Source: Flavobacterium sp. AED (GTDB taxonomy: Bacteria; Bacteroidota; Bacteroidia; Flavobacteriales; Flavobacteriaceae). Taken from it: 64,000 nucleotides of DNA. Shown here piece by piece: positions 43,437 to 52,777 of this stretch. The translations under genes and the position numbers were made by a program. The stretch is taken from positions 1,488,001 to 1,552,000 of the forward strand of contig NZ_JSYM01000001.1 in assembly GCF_000812945.1 (NCBI RefSeq). Direction: 5' to 3'. The stretch's first letter is position 1; each line of letters begins with the position of its first letter. Below the pieces are notes generated by a model. It worked only from the letters and a program-made list of their open reading frames with translations. It searched no databases and had not been told where the DNA came from.

Positions 43437-43675
43437 GAATCGTATTTCTACTTATTTAATTTTAGAAAAATATTTCTCAGAAACGGTTTCCCTTTAAAGT
43501 TCGATGGGTTTTACCTTGTTTCATGTTTATGAAAAAGTATTATAACTTCAAATATTCTTCACCAAGATATTAATTTTTATCTTATTTCTGAAGTTTTTAT
43601 CAAAATAAACAAATTAATATGGATTAGTTAAATTAAAAATAGGATGATTATTATTATATTAAAAAAGGCTACTTA
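43437..43675 (-). promoter_or_regulatory. Gap between the two LacI genes with an operator-like site
   Basis: GAAACGGTTTC (43480-43490) is a palindrome around a single central base, 44-54 nt before the ATG of copy 1. It resembles LacI-family operators but differs from the CGAAAACGTTTTCG sites further right. The rest is A/T-rich. Confidence 0.35.
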
Positions 43676-44695
43676 TTAAGTTGAATCTCTTTCTATTATG
43701 CTAGTTTCTAATTCAATTGATTGAAAAATAACAGGTGAATTATTCTTTTTTAAATTAATTTCATCAAATAAAATTGAGGCTGATTTTCTTCCAATTTCAA
43801 ATCCAGGTTGGTCTACAGTTGAAAGTTTAGGACTCATTACACTAGACATAAACCAATTGCTAAATCCTAAAACGGCTATTTTTTGTGGAATTGCAATGCC
43901 TACTTCATTGAAATATTTGATGATTCCAATTGCAACTAAATCAGTAACCGCAAAAATTGCATCGATTTCTGGGTGCTCAGTAACTACTTTTTTTGCATTT
44001 TCATAACCATTTTCAAAATCCATGTTGTTATCACACACATAAACCAAAGAGGGGTCATAGATAATGTTATTGTCTTCTAAAGCTTTTTTGTAGCCCAAAA
44101 AACGGTCTATGGAATTTTGTGGTAAATAGGATCCTCTAAAATGAGCGATTTTTTTATATCCTTTTTTTATAAGATAGCTAACAGCATCATAAGCTGCTTT
44201 TCTATCATTAATAGTTACTTTAGAACAGTTGACAAGTTTTGCAATTTTATCAAAAAGTACTAATGGTGTATTATGAGAGAGTATGGTCTTTAAATGTTCA
44301 AATTCGCCAGTCTCATTTGATAAGGATATTAGGATTCCATCAACTCTTTTATTTAATAAAAGTTCAATTTGTTTTTTTTCAAATTCTAATTTTTCATTTG
44401 ATTGTAAAATAATAACCAAGTAATCTCTCTTCTCAGCTTCTTCAAGAATTCCTTGAATTACATTTGAAAAAAAATCATGAACTAGCGTAGGGATAATCAA
44501 ACCAATTGTTTTTGACTCTTTTGTTCTTAAGTTTACTGCAAAACTGTTTGGAGTATAATTTAGTTTATTAGCTAACTCTATAACTGCTTTTTTTGTCTTT
44601 TCACTTACATCTGAATAGCCTTTCAAAGCCTTTGAAACGGTTGTTATAGAAATTCCTAATTGGGAGGCAATTTGTTTGAGAGTGGTGTTATTCAT
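43676..44695 (-). CDS. LacI family regulator, likely of the sugar locus (copy 2)
   Basis: A 339-residue paralogue of the preceding regulator. Helix-turn-helix TLKQIASQLGISITTVSKAL; effector domain from KTIGLIIPTL, with IDAIFAVTDLVAIGI and VLGFSNWFMSSVMSPKLSTVDQPG. The recognition helices of both copies are almost the same, so they may bind the same operators with different effectors, or act as a mixed dimer. A terminator separates it from the GH13 gene upstream. Confidence 0.93.
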   Translation of the reverse strand: MNNTTLKQIASQLGISITTVSKALKGYSDVSEKTKKAVIELANKLNYTPNSFAVNLRTKESKTIGLIIPTLVHDFFSNVIQGILEEAEKRDYLVIILQSNEKLEFEKKQIELLLNKRVDGILISLSNETGEFEHLKTILSHNTPLVLFDKIAKLVNCSKVTINDRKAAYDAVSYLIKKGYKKIAHFRGSYLPQNSIDRFLGYKKALEDNNIIYDPSLVYVCDNNMDFENGYENAKKVVTEHPEIDAIFAVTDLVAIGIIKYFNEVGIAIPQKIAVLGFSNWFMSSVMSPKLSTVDQPGFEIGRKSASILFDEINLKKNNSPVIFQSIELETSIIERDST

Positions 44696-44723
44696 ATTTC
44701 ATTACTCTAAATAGTAAAAGCCG

Positions 44724-44793
44724 AATAAAAAACTGCTTCTTGAAAACGAAATTACAATTAATTTATTGTAATTCAATTTTCAAGAAACAGTTT
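44724..44793 (-). terminator. Long-stem terminator after the GH32-MFS-kinase-GH13 operon
   Basis: A long interrupted inverted repeat pairs AAACTG (44730-44735) with CAGTTT (44788-44793), then TTCTTGAAAA with TTTTCAAGAA, then AATTACAAT with ATTGTAATT. On the minus strand it is followed by TTTTTT. Confidence 0.85.
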
Positions 44794-44827
44794 AATTTGA
44801 AATTACTGATTTTATATGTTTTTATTA

Positions 44828-46573
44828 TTATTTGATTTCCATTATAATAGCTTCGTAAGGTCTTAAAATATTGCTTTTTAGTTTTTTAGTTCCAGTGTAG
44901 TTGTCTAAAATAATTTTAGATTTAGCAGTTGAAATTCCTATTTTGTACGGGCTATCTTTATCAGTAAAATTTAATAGCACTAATAATTTTTTACCATCTA
45001 ATTCTCGTGTATAGGCATATACATTTGGATTTTCTCTGTCTAATAGCGTATATTTTCCATAAACAAGTGTTGATTCTTTTTTGCGTAATTGGACTAATTT
45101 TCTAAAATAATTCAATACTGAATTTGGATCTTTTTCTTGCGCTTCGGCATTCAAGGTCTTATAATTTGTGTTTACCTTCAGCCAGGGTGTTCCTGTAGTA
45201 AAACCTGCATTTTGAGTTGTATTCCATTGAAATGGAGTTCTTCCGTTTTCTCTGGACGTTTGTTTTTGTCCTTCTAAAAATGCATTCAAATCACCGCCCT
45301 TATTTTTTAAACCAATGTATTTGTTACGGGTATCCACATCATGATAATCATCAATAGAATTGAAACGAATGTTGTCCATTCCTAATTCATCTCCATAATA
45401 GTAATATGGAGTTCCTCTCATGGTCATTATAAAAGTAGAAAGCATTTTTGAAGAAATAGCTCTAAATTTTGGAGTGTCATTACCAAATTTACTGACCATT
45501 CTAGGTTGATCGTGATTGGCTAAGAATATAGCAAGCCACCCTTTATCTTTGAATGCTTGGTCGTATCGAGAAAAAATATCTTTGTATTTTACAAGGCCAA
45601 AATCTTTTAAATGTTTGCCAATATCAACACTTTCAAAATGATACGCCATGTTTAATTCTTTTCGATCGGGATCTACAAATAGCATAGCATCTTCAGGTGA
45701 ACTCCCTGCGCCTTCAGCAACTGTCATGATATCATACTTGCTAAAAACTTCTCTATTCATTTCTTGTAAATAGTCGTGTAAATGAGGTCCTACACCATAA
45801 TATTTTATGATATTTTTTTCATATCCTTTTGGTAATTCTGGCCAAGTGGTGTCTTTAGAAGCAAATTGGAAAGCGTCCATTCTAAAGCCATCAATACCTT
45901 TGTCTAACCAAAACTTCATAATATCATAAACTTCATTTCTTACTTTTGGATTTTCCCAGTTTAAATCGGGTTGTTTTTGGGAAAAATAATGAAGGTAATA
46001 GGAATCTGTTTGCGCATCATATTTCCAAGCATCACTGTTCACATCAAAAAAGCTCCATCTATAAGGTGGTTTTCCTTTTTCGGCTGGCCACCAATGGTAG
46101 TAATCTCTGTATTTATTATCTCTGGAACTTCTGGATTGTTTGAACCATTCATGCTCGTCGCTACTGTGATTCACCACTAAATCCATGATAAGTTTAATAC
46201 CGCGTTTGTGCATTTCCTTTAACAAAAGATCAAAATCGGCCATAGTTCCAAAATCCTTCATGATTTCACGATAATTGCTAATGTCATAGCCATTATCATC
46301 ATTGGGTGAAGTGTAAATTGGATTAAGCCAAACAGCATCTACTCCTAGACTTTTTACATAATCTAATTTAGATATAATCCCTTTTAAATCGCCAACTCCG
46401 TCACCATCGCTATCCTTGAAACTTCTAGGATATATTTGGTAGACTACGGCTTCTTTCCACCATTTGGAGTCATTTTTTGGAGTTGTTTTTACTGATATAT
46501 TTTGTGCTAATGTGCTCTCAGATGAAAACAGCATCAGAGCAGAAAATAAGCATAAAGAAAAAATAGGTTTCAT
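44828..46573 (-). CDS. Exported alpha-glucosidase, glycoside hydrolase family 13
   Basis: A 581-residue GH13 enzyme of the oligo-1,6-/alpha-glucosidase type, with a signal peptide ending near ESTLA-QN. Conserved regions: EAVVYQIYPRSFKDSDGDGVGDL, DLVVNHSSDEH, nucleophile Asp233 in GFRMDAFQF, acid/base Glu287 in TVAEGAG, and the third Asp in LANHDQPR. The residue after the nucleophile is Ala; enzymes preferring alpha-1,6 bonds usually have Val here, so alpha-1,4 bonds or sucrose are more likely. It probably acts in the periplasm. Last gene of the minus-strand operon. Confidence 0.9.
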   Translation of the reverse strand: MKPIFSLCLFSALMLFSSESTLAQNISVKTTPKNDSKWWKEAVVYQIYPRSFKDSDGDGVGDLKGIISKLDYVKSLGVDAVWLNPIYTSPNDDNGYDISNYREIMKDFGTMADFDLLLKEMHKRGIKLIMDLVVNHSSDEHEWFKQSRSSRDNKYRDYYHWWPAEKGKPPYRWSFFDVNSDAWKYDAQTDSYYLHYFSQKQPDLNWENPKVRNEVYDIMKFWLDKGIDGFRMDAFQFASKDTTWPELPKGYEKNIIKYYGVGPHLHDYLQEMNREVFSKYDIMTVAEGAGSSPEDAMLFVDPDRKELNMAYHFESVDIGKHLKDFGLVKYKDIFSRYDQAFKDKGWLAIFLANHDQPRMVSKFGNDTPKFRAISSKMLSTFIMTMRGTPYYYYGDELGMDNIRFNSIDDYHDVDTRNKYIGLKNKGGDLNAFLEGQKQTSRENGRTPFQWNTTQNAGFTTGTPWLKVNTNYKTLNAEAQEKDPNSVLNYFRKLVQLRKKESTLVYGKYTLLDRENPNVYAYTRELDGKKLLVLLNFTDKDSPYKIGISTAKSKIILDNYTGTKKLKSNILRPYEAIIMEIK

Positions 46574-46609
46574 GGTTGTTTGTATTAATGGTATCTCGAT
46601 TATTTAGAA

Positions 46610-47518
46610 TTATTTTTTTGTGGGATTCATAAAATCATCAATTTCCTTAATAGCTATTTTTGGATTTGCACCCGTATTTTTTGCTACTAAAGCTCCCATG
46701 GCACAAGCAAAATCAATTGCTTTTTGAGGTTCGTTTGTGGTTAATAACTTGCTTAATAAAGAGGCTAAGAAGGAGTCTCCTGAACCTACAGTATCGACTA
46801 CATCAATTTTGTAACCACTGTTGTAGTACATTTTTTCATTATAAAACAAAACAGCTCCATGGCTTCCTTTGGTTACACAAATATGTTTAGTGTTGGTGCG
46901 CTCGGCGATGAAAAGAATATTTTGCTCTAAGGAATGATAGGGTGAGTTTAGAAAAGCACTTATTTCATATAATTCATCATCATTAAACTTTATAAAATCA
47001 GATTGTAACATCAAACTGATAAGTATTTCTTTTGTGTAAAAAGGGGTACGTAAATTCACATCAAATATTTTATATTTGGCATAATTTATTAACTCTAATA
47101 AAGTTTGATAGGAAGTTAAGTCTCTGCAAACAAGGCTTCCAAATACAAATGCATCAGCTTTTTTTACCGTATTTTCGGCTTCGGGATTACATTCAATTTT
47201 GTCCCAAGCTACAGGATAATTGATGGTATAAGATGCAGAGCCTTTATCGTTTAATTGAACGAGCACTTCTCCGGTAGATAGGGTTTCGTCTATTTGAATA
47301 CTGTTTGTAGGAATGCCATTTTTTTTAATGTAATCTAGCATTTCTCTACCTATTTCATCATTACCCACACGGCTTATTATTTGCGCTTTTACACCAAGTG
47401 AAGCTAATCTAAGAGCAACATTTAGAGGTGCTCCACCAATTTTTTTGTGTTTAGGGAAAACATCAAATAATACTTCTCCGAAACATACAATACTGAGTTC
47501 TTTTTTACTGTTATCCAT
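46610..47518 (-). CDS. PfkB-family sugar kinase, probably fructokinase
   Basis: A 302-residue cytoplasmic kinase of the ribokinase family. The N-terminal motif GGAPLNVALRLASLG and the C-terminal DTVGSGDSF with catalytic Asp248 are intact. Phosphorylation of fructose is inferred from the neighbouring GH32 fructosidase and the sugar symporter. It overlaps the symporter gene by 8 nt (ATGGATAA), so the two are translationally coupled. Confidence 0.88.
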   Translation of the reverse strand: MDNSKKELSIVCFGEVLFDVFPKHKKIGGAPLNVALRLASLGVKAQIISRVGNDEIGREMLDYIKKNGIPTNSIQIDETLSTGEVLVQLNDKGSASYTINYPVAWDKIECNPEAENTVKKADAFVFGSLVCRDLTSYQTLLELINYAKYKIFDVNLRTPFYTKEILISLMLQSDFIKFNDDELYEISAFLNSPYHSLEQNILFIAERTNTKHICVTKGSHGAVLFYNEKMYYNSGYKIDVVDTVGSGDSFLASLLSKLLTTNEPQKAIDFACAMGALVAKNTGANPKIAIKEIDDFMNPTKK

Positions 47519-48842
47519 TTTTAAGCATTTTATGTTCTAATTCTTCGAGTGATAATCCTTTGGTTTCGGGCATCATAAACAATACAAAAACTAATTGTAA
47601 TACCATCATAAATGCAAAAAATGCAAATATAGGCCAAGGGTTTTCTTTAAATATATCAATCACTACAGGTCCGGCCAAAGTTATTAAGGCCGCGAAAATC
47701 CAATGAATTCCTGTGCCAAAGGATTGTCCATTGGCACGAACATTATTAGGGAATATCTCGGAAATAAAAACCCATATTACAGCTCCTTGTCCAATAGCAT
47801 GAGAGGCTATAAATAGCATAATAGATGACATTAATATAATTGGTCCCATATTGTTGTAAAAAGCTAAAGCTACCATGCCTAAACTGATAATATAACCTAA
47901 AGAGCCAATAATCATCAGTTGTTTTCTTCCCAAAACATCTATTAATCGCATTCCCGCAATGGTGAATACTAGATTTGTTAGTCCAATTAAAATGGAATTC
48001 ATCAAAGATTCTTTCGAACCTAATCCTGCCATTTCCAATATCTCTGGAGCGTAATATAAAATAAAATTGATTCCGGATAATTGATTGAAAAAAGCCAGTA
48101 AAAAAGCTAAAATAATTGGTAGTTTGTATCTTTTTGAAAAAATAGTTTCTTTGACCGTTGAGTCAACTAAATCTTTTTTAATTTCATGGAAATTTTCTAA
48201 AGCCTCCTCTTTATTATAAATCATTTCAAGAACTTTCATTCCTTCCTTATTATCTCTTTTTTTTAAGATTAACCAGCGCGGACTGTCCGGAATTTGTAAA
48301 ACGACAATGCTATAGATCAAAGCAGGAACTGCTACGATTCCTATCATCCATCGCCAGTCATTGGCTCCAGCAAAACCTTCGAATAAATAATTAGAGAAAA
48401 ATGCAATTAGGATTCCAAATACGATATTGAATTGGAATAATGTTCCTAATTTACCTCTATTTTCTGGAGTTGAAATCTCCGATATATAGATTGGTGCTGC
48501 TACTGAAGAAGCTCCAACTCCTATTCCGCCTATAAAACGAAAAAAAGAGAAAATATAGGGATTTGGCGCTAAAGCAGAACCTAAAGCCGATACTAAAAAT
48601 AGGATTCCAATCCAAAATAATGTTTTCTTTCTGCCCCATTTATCGCATGGAATCCCTCCTAATAAAGAACCTAAAACAGTTCCCCATAATGCCATTGACA
48701 TGATAAAAATGCCATGAAATAATGGTGTGGTATGCCATAATTCTTTTATTGGTAGATTAGCACCGGATATTACCACGGTGTCAAAGCCAAATAAAAATCC
48801 CGCTACGGCTACGGTAAGAGACCAATTTCGAACGTTATTCAT
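47511..48842 (-). CDS. Sugar porter of the major facilitator superfamily
   Basis: A 443-residue, twelve-helix inner-membrane transporter of the XylE/GLUT type. Sugar porter signatures: DKWGRKK between helices 2 and 3, RFIGGIGVGASSVAAPIYISE, PDSPRWL, and a closing PETKG. It should take up the monosaccharides released in the periplasm, most likely fructose and/or glucose, with protons. It lies between GH32 and the kinase. Confidence 0.92.
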   Translation of the reverse strand: MNNVRNWSLTVAVAGFLFGFDTVVISGANLPIKELWHTTPLFHGIFIMSMALWGTVLGSLLGGIPCDKWGRKKTLFWIGILFLVSALGSALAPNPYIFSFFRFIGGIGVGASSVAAPIYISEISTPENRGKLGTLFQFNIVFGILIAFFSNYLFEGFAGANDWRWMIGIVAVPALIYSIVVLQIPDSPRWLILKKRDNKEGMKVLEMIYNKEEALENFHEIKKDLVDSTVKETIFSKRYKLPIILAFLLAFFNQLSGINFILYYAPEILEMAGLGSKESLMNSILIGLTNLVFTIAGMRLIDVLGRKQLMIIGSLGYIISLGMVALAFYNNMGPIILMSSIMLFIASHAIGQGAVIWVFISEIFPNNVRANGQSFGTGIHWIFAALITLAGPVVIDIFKENPWPIFAFFAFMMVLQLVFVLFMMPETKGLSLEELEHKMLKNG

Positions 48843-48894
48843 TTTTATAGTTTTTGGTTGTTAGTTTAGTTGTTTTTATTTTGACGAAAGGCTT

Positions 48895-50490
48895 CTAATT
48901 TTGCCAAATTCCTTTTATTTTTGAGATTTTTATGTTTTTAATTTCTTGATTTTCATTAGATTGAATGCTAAGTTTATTGTAAGGCTTTTTTGGGAAAATT
49001 TGCTCAGTGAATGTGTAAATGCCATCATTGAGAAAAATTTCTATCGAAGACCAATCTAAAATTATATGATAGTTTATAGTTTTTGAAATAATATTTGGGG
49101 TTGAAGTCTTGTGAATTTCTTTTCCAAAATTGGCTTCGAAATTTACAATTCCGGAATGCCGTCTGTCTATAGAGAATGTTTTTTGTTTGGCATCATAATC
49201 AATTACTAAAGAATCTTTTGCATCGTTAGAAAATACTAATTTTAAATTCTTTGAATAGGCTTCAAACTTTATATTTGATTGATTTATATTGTCGTAATTT
49301 ATTGTGAGAGTATGATTTGCATTTAGCGATAACAAATCTTTAGATAGTTCAGTAGTAAATTGTTTGTTTAGTTCTTCAACTGGAGTACTCTTTAGGATAT
49401 AATTATTATTTAATTTTTCTAGTGCAAGTTCTCTTGGAAGTGTCATGGCACTTCTCCAGTTTTTTGTCGGTGTATTTCGTGCATATTGCCAGTTACTCAT
49501 CCAGCCAATAAAGAGGCGTCTGTTATTTGGGGCATCATTATAAGTTACTCCTGCATAATTATCTGTTCCATAATCAATCCAGTTAGTCTCTTTTTGGACT
49601 GTTCGAAAAGTTTTTCCGTCAAAATCTCCTATGAAATATTGTGTCCCTGAACCCCCATTTGGTGCGCCAGGATTAATGCTAACAAGTAATACCCATTTTT
49701 CTTCATTTGAATTGGCTACTTTTAATTTGAAAATATCTGGACATTCCCAAACACCGCCATGAGCACCATTATTTTTACCAAAATCACTTTCGAATGTCCA
49801 ATTTATTAGGTTTTTTGAAGTGTAAAATTGGGCGTGATCTCCAGCGACTAAAACTAAATTCCAAAGATTGGTCGCGGTATTCCAAAAAACTTTGGGGTCT
49901 CTAAAGTCTTTTAAATCAGAGTTTCCTATAATTGGATTTCCTTCGTATTTTAACCAAGTGTCTCCTTCGTCTAAACTGTAAGCCAGCCCTTGTGTTTGAA
50001 AGTTTGTTTTTCCTGCTTTTTCTCCTTCCATATTGTGGTAGGTAAAAATTGCGACCATTGGCGGGTTTTCCTTAGTTCCTAATTTAGAACTGTTATTTTG
50101 GTCTATTACTGCACTACCTGAAAATATAAGCCCCAGTTTATCAGGAAATAAAGCGATTTTTTTATGTTTCCAATGAATTAAATCTGTACTCGTAGCATGT
50201 CCCCAATGCATAGGCCCCCACACAATGTCATTTGGATAATATTGGTAAAACAGATGATAGATACCTTTATAATATACCATTCCATTAGGGTCATTCATCC
50301 ATTTTTTTTCTGGGGAAAAATGAAATTGCGGTCGAAAAGGTTCTTTGAATATTTTTGAAGAATCACTTTCTGTTTTTTCAGAAGAATTAACCGTAATGAT
50401 AGCATTATTTTCTTCTTTTTTACAAGAAAACAACAATAATGAAGTCCCGAATAAAAATAAGATTAATGGAATAGTACTTGTGAACTTCAT
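48895..50490 (-). CDS. Glycoside hydrolase family 32 lipoprotein (beta-fructosidase: invertase/inulinase/levanase type)
   Basis: A 531-residue lipoprotein with lipobox LLFSC (Cys23). The five-bladed propeller carries the GH32 active site: nucleophile Asp67 in WMNDPNG, the transition-state Asp in FRDPKVF, and the acid/base Glu in WECPDIF. A C-terminal beta-sandwich follows, with IILDWSSIEIFLNDG. It releases fructose from sucrose or fructans; which one cannot be told. It is the first gene of the minus-strand operon, under a -7-like box at 50523-50530 and the paired LacI operators. Confidence 0.94.
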   Translation of the reverse strand: MKFTSTIPLILFLFGTSLLLFSCKKEENNAIITVNSSEKTESDSSKIFKEPFRPQFHFSPEKKWMNDPNGMVYYKGIYHLFYQYYPNDIVWGPMHWGHATSTDLIHWKHKKIALFPDKLGLIFSGSAVIDQNNSSKLGTKENPPMVAIFTYHNMEGEKAGKTNFQTQGLAYSLDEGDTWLKYEGNPIIGNSDLKDFRDPKVFWNTATNLWNLVLVAGDHAQFYTSKNLINWTFESDFGKNNGAHGGVWECPDIFKLKVANSNEEKWVLLVSINPGAPNGGSGTQYFIGDFDGKTFRTVQKETNWIDYGTDNYAGVTYNDAPNNRRLFIGWMSNWQYARNTPTKNWRSAMTLPRELALEKLNNNYILKSTPVEELNKQFTTELSKDLLSLNANHTLTINYDNINQSNIKFEAYSKNLKLVFSNDAKDSLVIDYDAKQKTFSIDRRHSGIVNFEANFGKEIHKTSTPNIISKTINYHIILDWSSIEIFLNDGIYTFTEQIFPKKPYNKLSIQSNENQEIKNIKISKIKGIWQN

Positions 50491-50522
50491 TTAAAAAAGG
50501 GTTTATTTTTATATTATATCTA

Positions 50523-50530
50523 TAAAAATA
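50523..50530 (-). promoter_or_regulatory. Candidate -7 box of the GH32 operon
   Basis: The minus strand reads TATTTTTA, one base off TAnnTTTG, 33 nt before the GH32 ATG. The perfect operator centre at 50592/50593 is 62.5 bp upstream and the weaker one 42.5 bp, the same geometry as before susC. Confidence 0.45.
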
Positions 50531-50565
50531 GAATTCTTTTTTTTAATTATTCAATTCGTAATAAT

Positions 50566-50579
50566 CAAAAACGTTTTCG
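50566..50579. promoter_or_regulatory. LacI-type operator, imperfect
   Basis: CAAAAACGTTTTCG has a perfect AAAACGTTTT core (50568-50577) and one mismatch in the flank. Its centre is exactly 20 bp from that of the next operator. Confidence 0.75.
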
Positions 50580-50584
50580 GTAAG

Positions 50585-50600
50585 TCGAAAACGTTTTCGA
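50585..50600. promoter_or_regulatory. LacI-type operator, perfect palindrome
   Basis: TCGAAAACGTTTTCGA is a perfect 16-bp palindrome with the central CG typical of LacI-family operators. The identical 16-mer occurs at 53115-53130 before susC. It lies midway between the GH32 and GH65 -7 boxes (62.5 bp to each). Confidence 0.85.
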
Positions 50601-50654
50601 TTTAGAATCAATGTACTATATCGAATTATATAATTATTTAACGAATTAATTATA

Positions 50655-50662
50655 TAAGTTTG
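50655..50662 (+). promoter_or_regulatory. Candidate -7 box of GH65
   Basis: TAAGTTTG matches TAnnTTTG, 24 nt before the ATG at 50687. It overlaps a TTG (50660) that opens the reading frame, which argues against that TTG as the start. Confidence 0.6.
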
Positions 50663-50686
50663 AAAATATTATTAAAAATTATAACT

Positions 50687-52693
50687 ATGATTTCAAATTT
50701 TAAAAGCCTGTTCTTAATGTTTTTAGTGTGTCAAGCTGTTTTTGGACAAACAAAATCAGATCAATGGCATTTATATGCAAACTCCAGAGAAAATTATTAT
50801 GGAGTTGCTATGGCAAATGGTCAAATAGGAATTGTTACAGATGACACCCCTTTAAAAACAAAAGAGATATTATTGAATGGAGTTTATGATGGTAGTCCTG
50901 AAAACGGAATAAGTAGAATTGTAAGAGGAATTGAATTTTTAAACTTACACCTTATTATAAATAATCAAGAAATAAAATCGAACAATATTGATAATTGGAG
51001 TCAAGTTGTTTCCATGAAAGAAGGAACTAGCACAACCTCATTTACATTCAAAGATTTTGCAAGTATTAATTATACAATTTTAGCCAATAGAGCGGTTCCA
51101 TATTCTGCTATGGCAATTGTTGAAATTACTCCTAATAAAGACATCGAAATAGCAGCTAATAATTATATGGTTGTCCCTGATGAATTGAAAGATGCAAAAA
51201 GTCAGTTTCGGGTATTAAAAGATAATCAGTATTTGATGCCGGTTTTTGGAACAACTGCAAAAACATTAACGGGTAAGTATACAGTTTCAGCGTCAACAAC
51301 TTTTCTTTTTGACGGGCAAAGTGAAGCATTGAAGAAAACTGGAAATGAAGTTGGGTTTTCTAAAAAATTAGTAAAAGGGAAAAAATATCGATTTGCTATT
51401 GCCGGAGGGATTTGCACTTCAAAAGATATTACGGATCCTTTGAATGAATCCGAAAGACAACCTATATATGCATTGCAACAAGGAATTGATAATTTATTGA
51501 ATCGTCATAAAGAAGCTTGGGCTGAATTATGGAATACAGGAGACATTCAAATAGAAGGAGATTTAGATGCGCAACAACGCGTAAGATTCGCTTTGTATAA
51601 TTTGTATTCCTATATACGTCCGGAAACAAGACAAAGTGTTGCGCCTATGGGATTGTCTTCTCAAGGATATAATGGACATATTTTTTGGGATAGCGAGCTT
51701 TGGATGTATCCTACGCTTTTAGCCTTGCAGCCTGATATGGCAAAATCTTGCTTAGATTATCGTTCCGACCGTTTGCAAAAAGCAAAACAGAAAGCTACCA
51801 TATATGGATATAAGGGGGCCATGTATCCATGGGAGTCTGATGATACAGGAGAAGAAGCAACGCCAACTTGGGCTTTGACGGGAATTTTCGAACAACATAT
51901 TACGGCTGATGTTTCGATTGCGTTTTGGAATTATTACGCTTATACACAAGATAAGTCTTGGTTAAAGAAAGAATGGAGCGTATTAAAAGAAACGGCTGAT
52001 TTCTGGGTAAGTCGAGTAGTTAAGAATCAGGATGGAAGTTATTCTGTTTTGAATGTTGTTGGTGCAGATGAATACGCACAACATGTCGATGATAATGCTT
52101 TTACAAATGCTTCAGCTATTGAATCATTAAAAAACACCATTAAGGCAGCTACAATTTTAAACGAACCTATCGATCCGAAATGGGTAGCAGTTTCTGAAAA
52201 ATTAGTAATTCATACCGAAAATGGAATTACTCAGAATTACAAAGGATATAAAGGACAAATTATTAAACAAGCCGATGTAAATTTATTAGCATATCCGTTA
52301 CATATTATTACTGATAAAGCACAAATTGAAAAAGATTTGGAATATTACACTGAAAAAATCGATAAAAAAGATGGTCCGGCAATGGCTTCAGGGGTTTTGT
52401 CCGTTTTGTATGCTCGATTAGGTGATAAGGAAAAAGCGTATAGTTATTTTGTGAAATCCTATTTGCCAAATAGTCGACCTCCTTTTGGTGTTTTTTCTGA
52501 ATCAGCAAACAGTAATAATCCTTATTTTGCAACAGGAGCGGGTGCGATGCTTCAAGCCGTAATTTATGGTTTTGGAGGTGTTGAGCAAACTGATAATGGA
52601 TTGAAATATAATAAAGGATTGCTTCCAAAAAAATGGAAGTCATTAAAAATAATTGGTTTGGGAATGGATAACAAAACAATTACAATAGAATAA
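50687..52693 (+). CDS. Exported glycoside hydrolase family 65 protein, predicted alpha-glucosidase
   Basis: 668 residues from the ATG at 50687 (MISNFKSLFLMFLV). The signal peptide ends near AVFGQ. The (alpha/alpha)6 barrel has the GH65 hallmarks GHIFWDSELWMYP and KGAMYPWESDDTGEE. The general acid is Glu462 in ADEYAQHVDDNAF. In place of the phosphate-binding His/Ser loop of GH65 phosphorylases it has PPFGVFSESAN, in which Glu605 could be a general base. This is the pattern I recall from the kojibiose hydrolase of Flavobacterium johnsoniae, so hydrolysis, possibly of alpha-1,2 glucosyl bonds, is more likely than phosphorolysis. Confidence 0.85.
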   Translation: MISNFKSLFLMFLVCQAVFGQTKSDQWHLYANSRENYYGVAMANGQIGIVTDDTPLKTKEILLNGVYDGSPENGISRIVRGIEFLNLHLIINNQEIKSNNIDNWSQVVSMKEGTSTTSFTFKDFASINYTILANRAVPYSAMAIVEITPNKDIEIAANNYMVVPDELKDAKSQFRVLKDNQYLMPVFGTTAKTLTGKYTVSASTTFLFDGQSEALKKTGNEVGFSKKLVKGKKYRFAIAGGICTSKDITDPLNESERQPIYALQQGIDNLLNRHKEAWAELWNTGDIQIEGDLDAQQRVRFALYNLYSYIRPETRQSVAPMGLSSQGYNGHIFWDSELWMYPTLLALQPDMAKSCLDYRSDRLQKAKQKATIYGYKGAMYPWESDDTGEEATPTWALTGIFEQHITADVSIAFWNYYAYTQDKSWLKKEWSVLKETADFWVSRVVKNQDGSYSVLNVVGADEYAQHVDDNAFTNASAIESLKNTIKAATILNEPIDPKWVAVSEKLVIHTENGITQNYKGYKGQIIKQADVNLLAYPLHIITDKAQIEKDLEYYTEKIDKKDGPAMASGVLSVLYARLGDKEKAYSYFVKSYLPNSRPPFGVFSESANSNNPYFATGAGAMLQAVIYGFGGVEQTDNGLKYNKGLLPKKWKSLKIIGLGMDNKTITIE

Positions 52694-52713
52694 CAGCATA
52701 AAACAAAAATTTC

Positions 52714-52777
52714 CTGCCACGATTACACTTTTTGATCTTTTTAAGAAATTGAAAGAAGTGTATTCGTGGCTTTTTTA
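52714..52777. terminator. Terminator after GH65
   Basis: GCCACGATTACACTT (52716-52730) pairs with AAGTGTATTCGTGGC (52756-52770) with one mismatch, followed by TTTTTT. Confidence 0.8.

Noticed and set aside
44724..44793. Operator for LacI copy 2
   Set aside because: The GAAAACG within this stretch is part of a long hairpin with a U-run on the minus strand and has no matching second half; a terminator explains it better.
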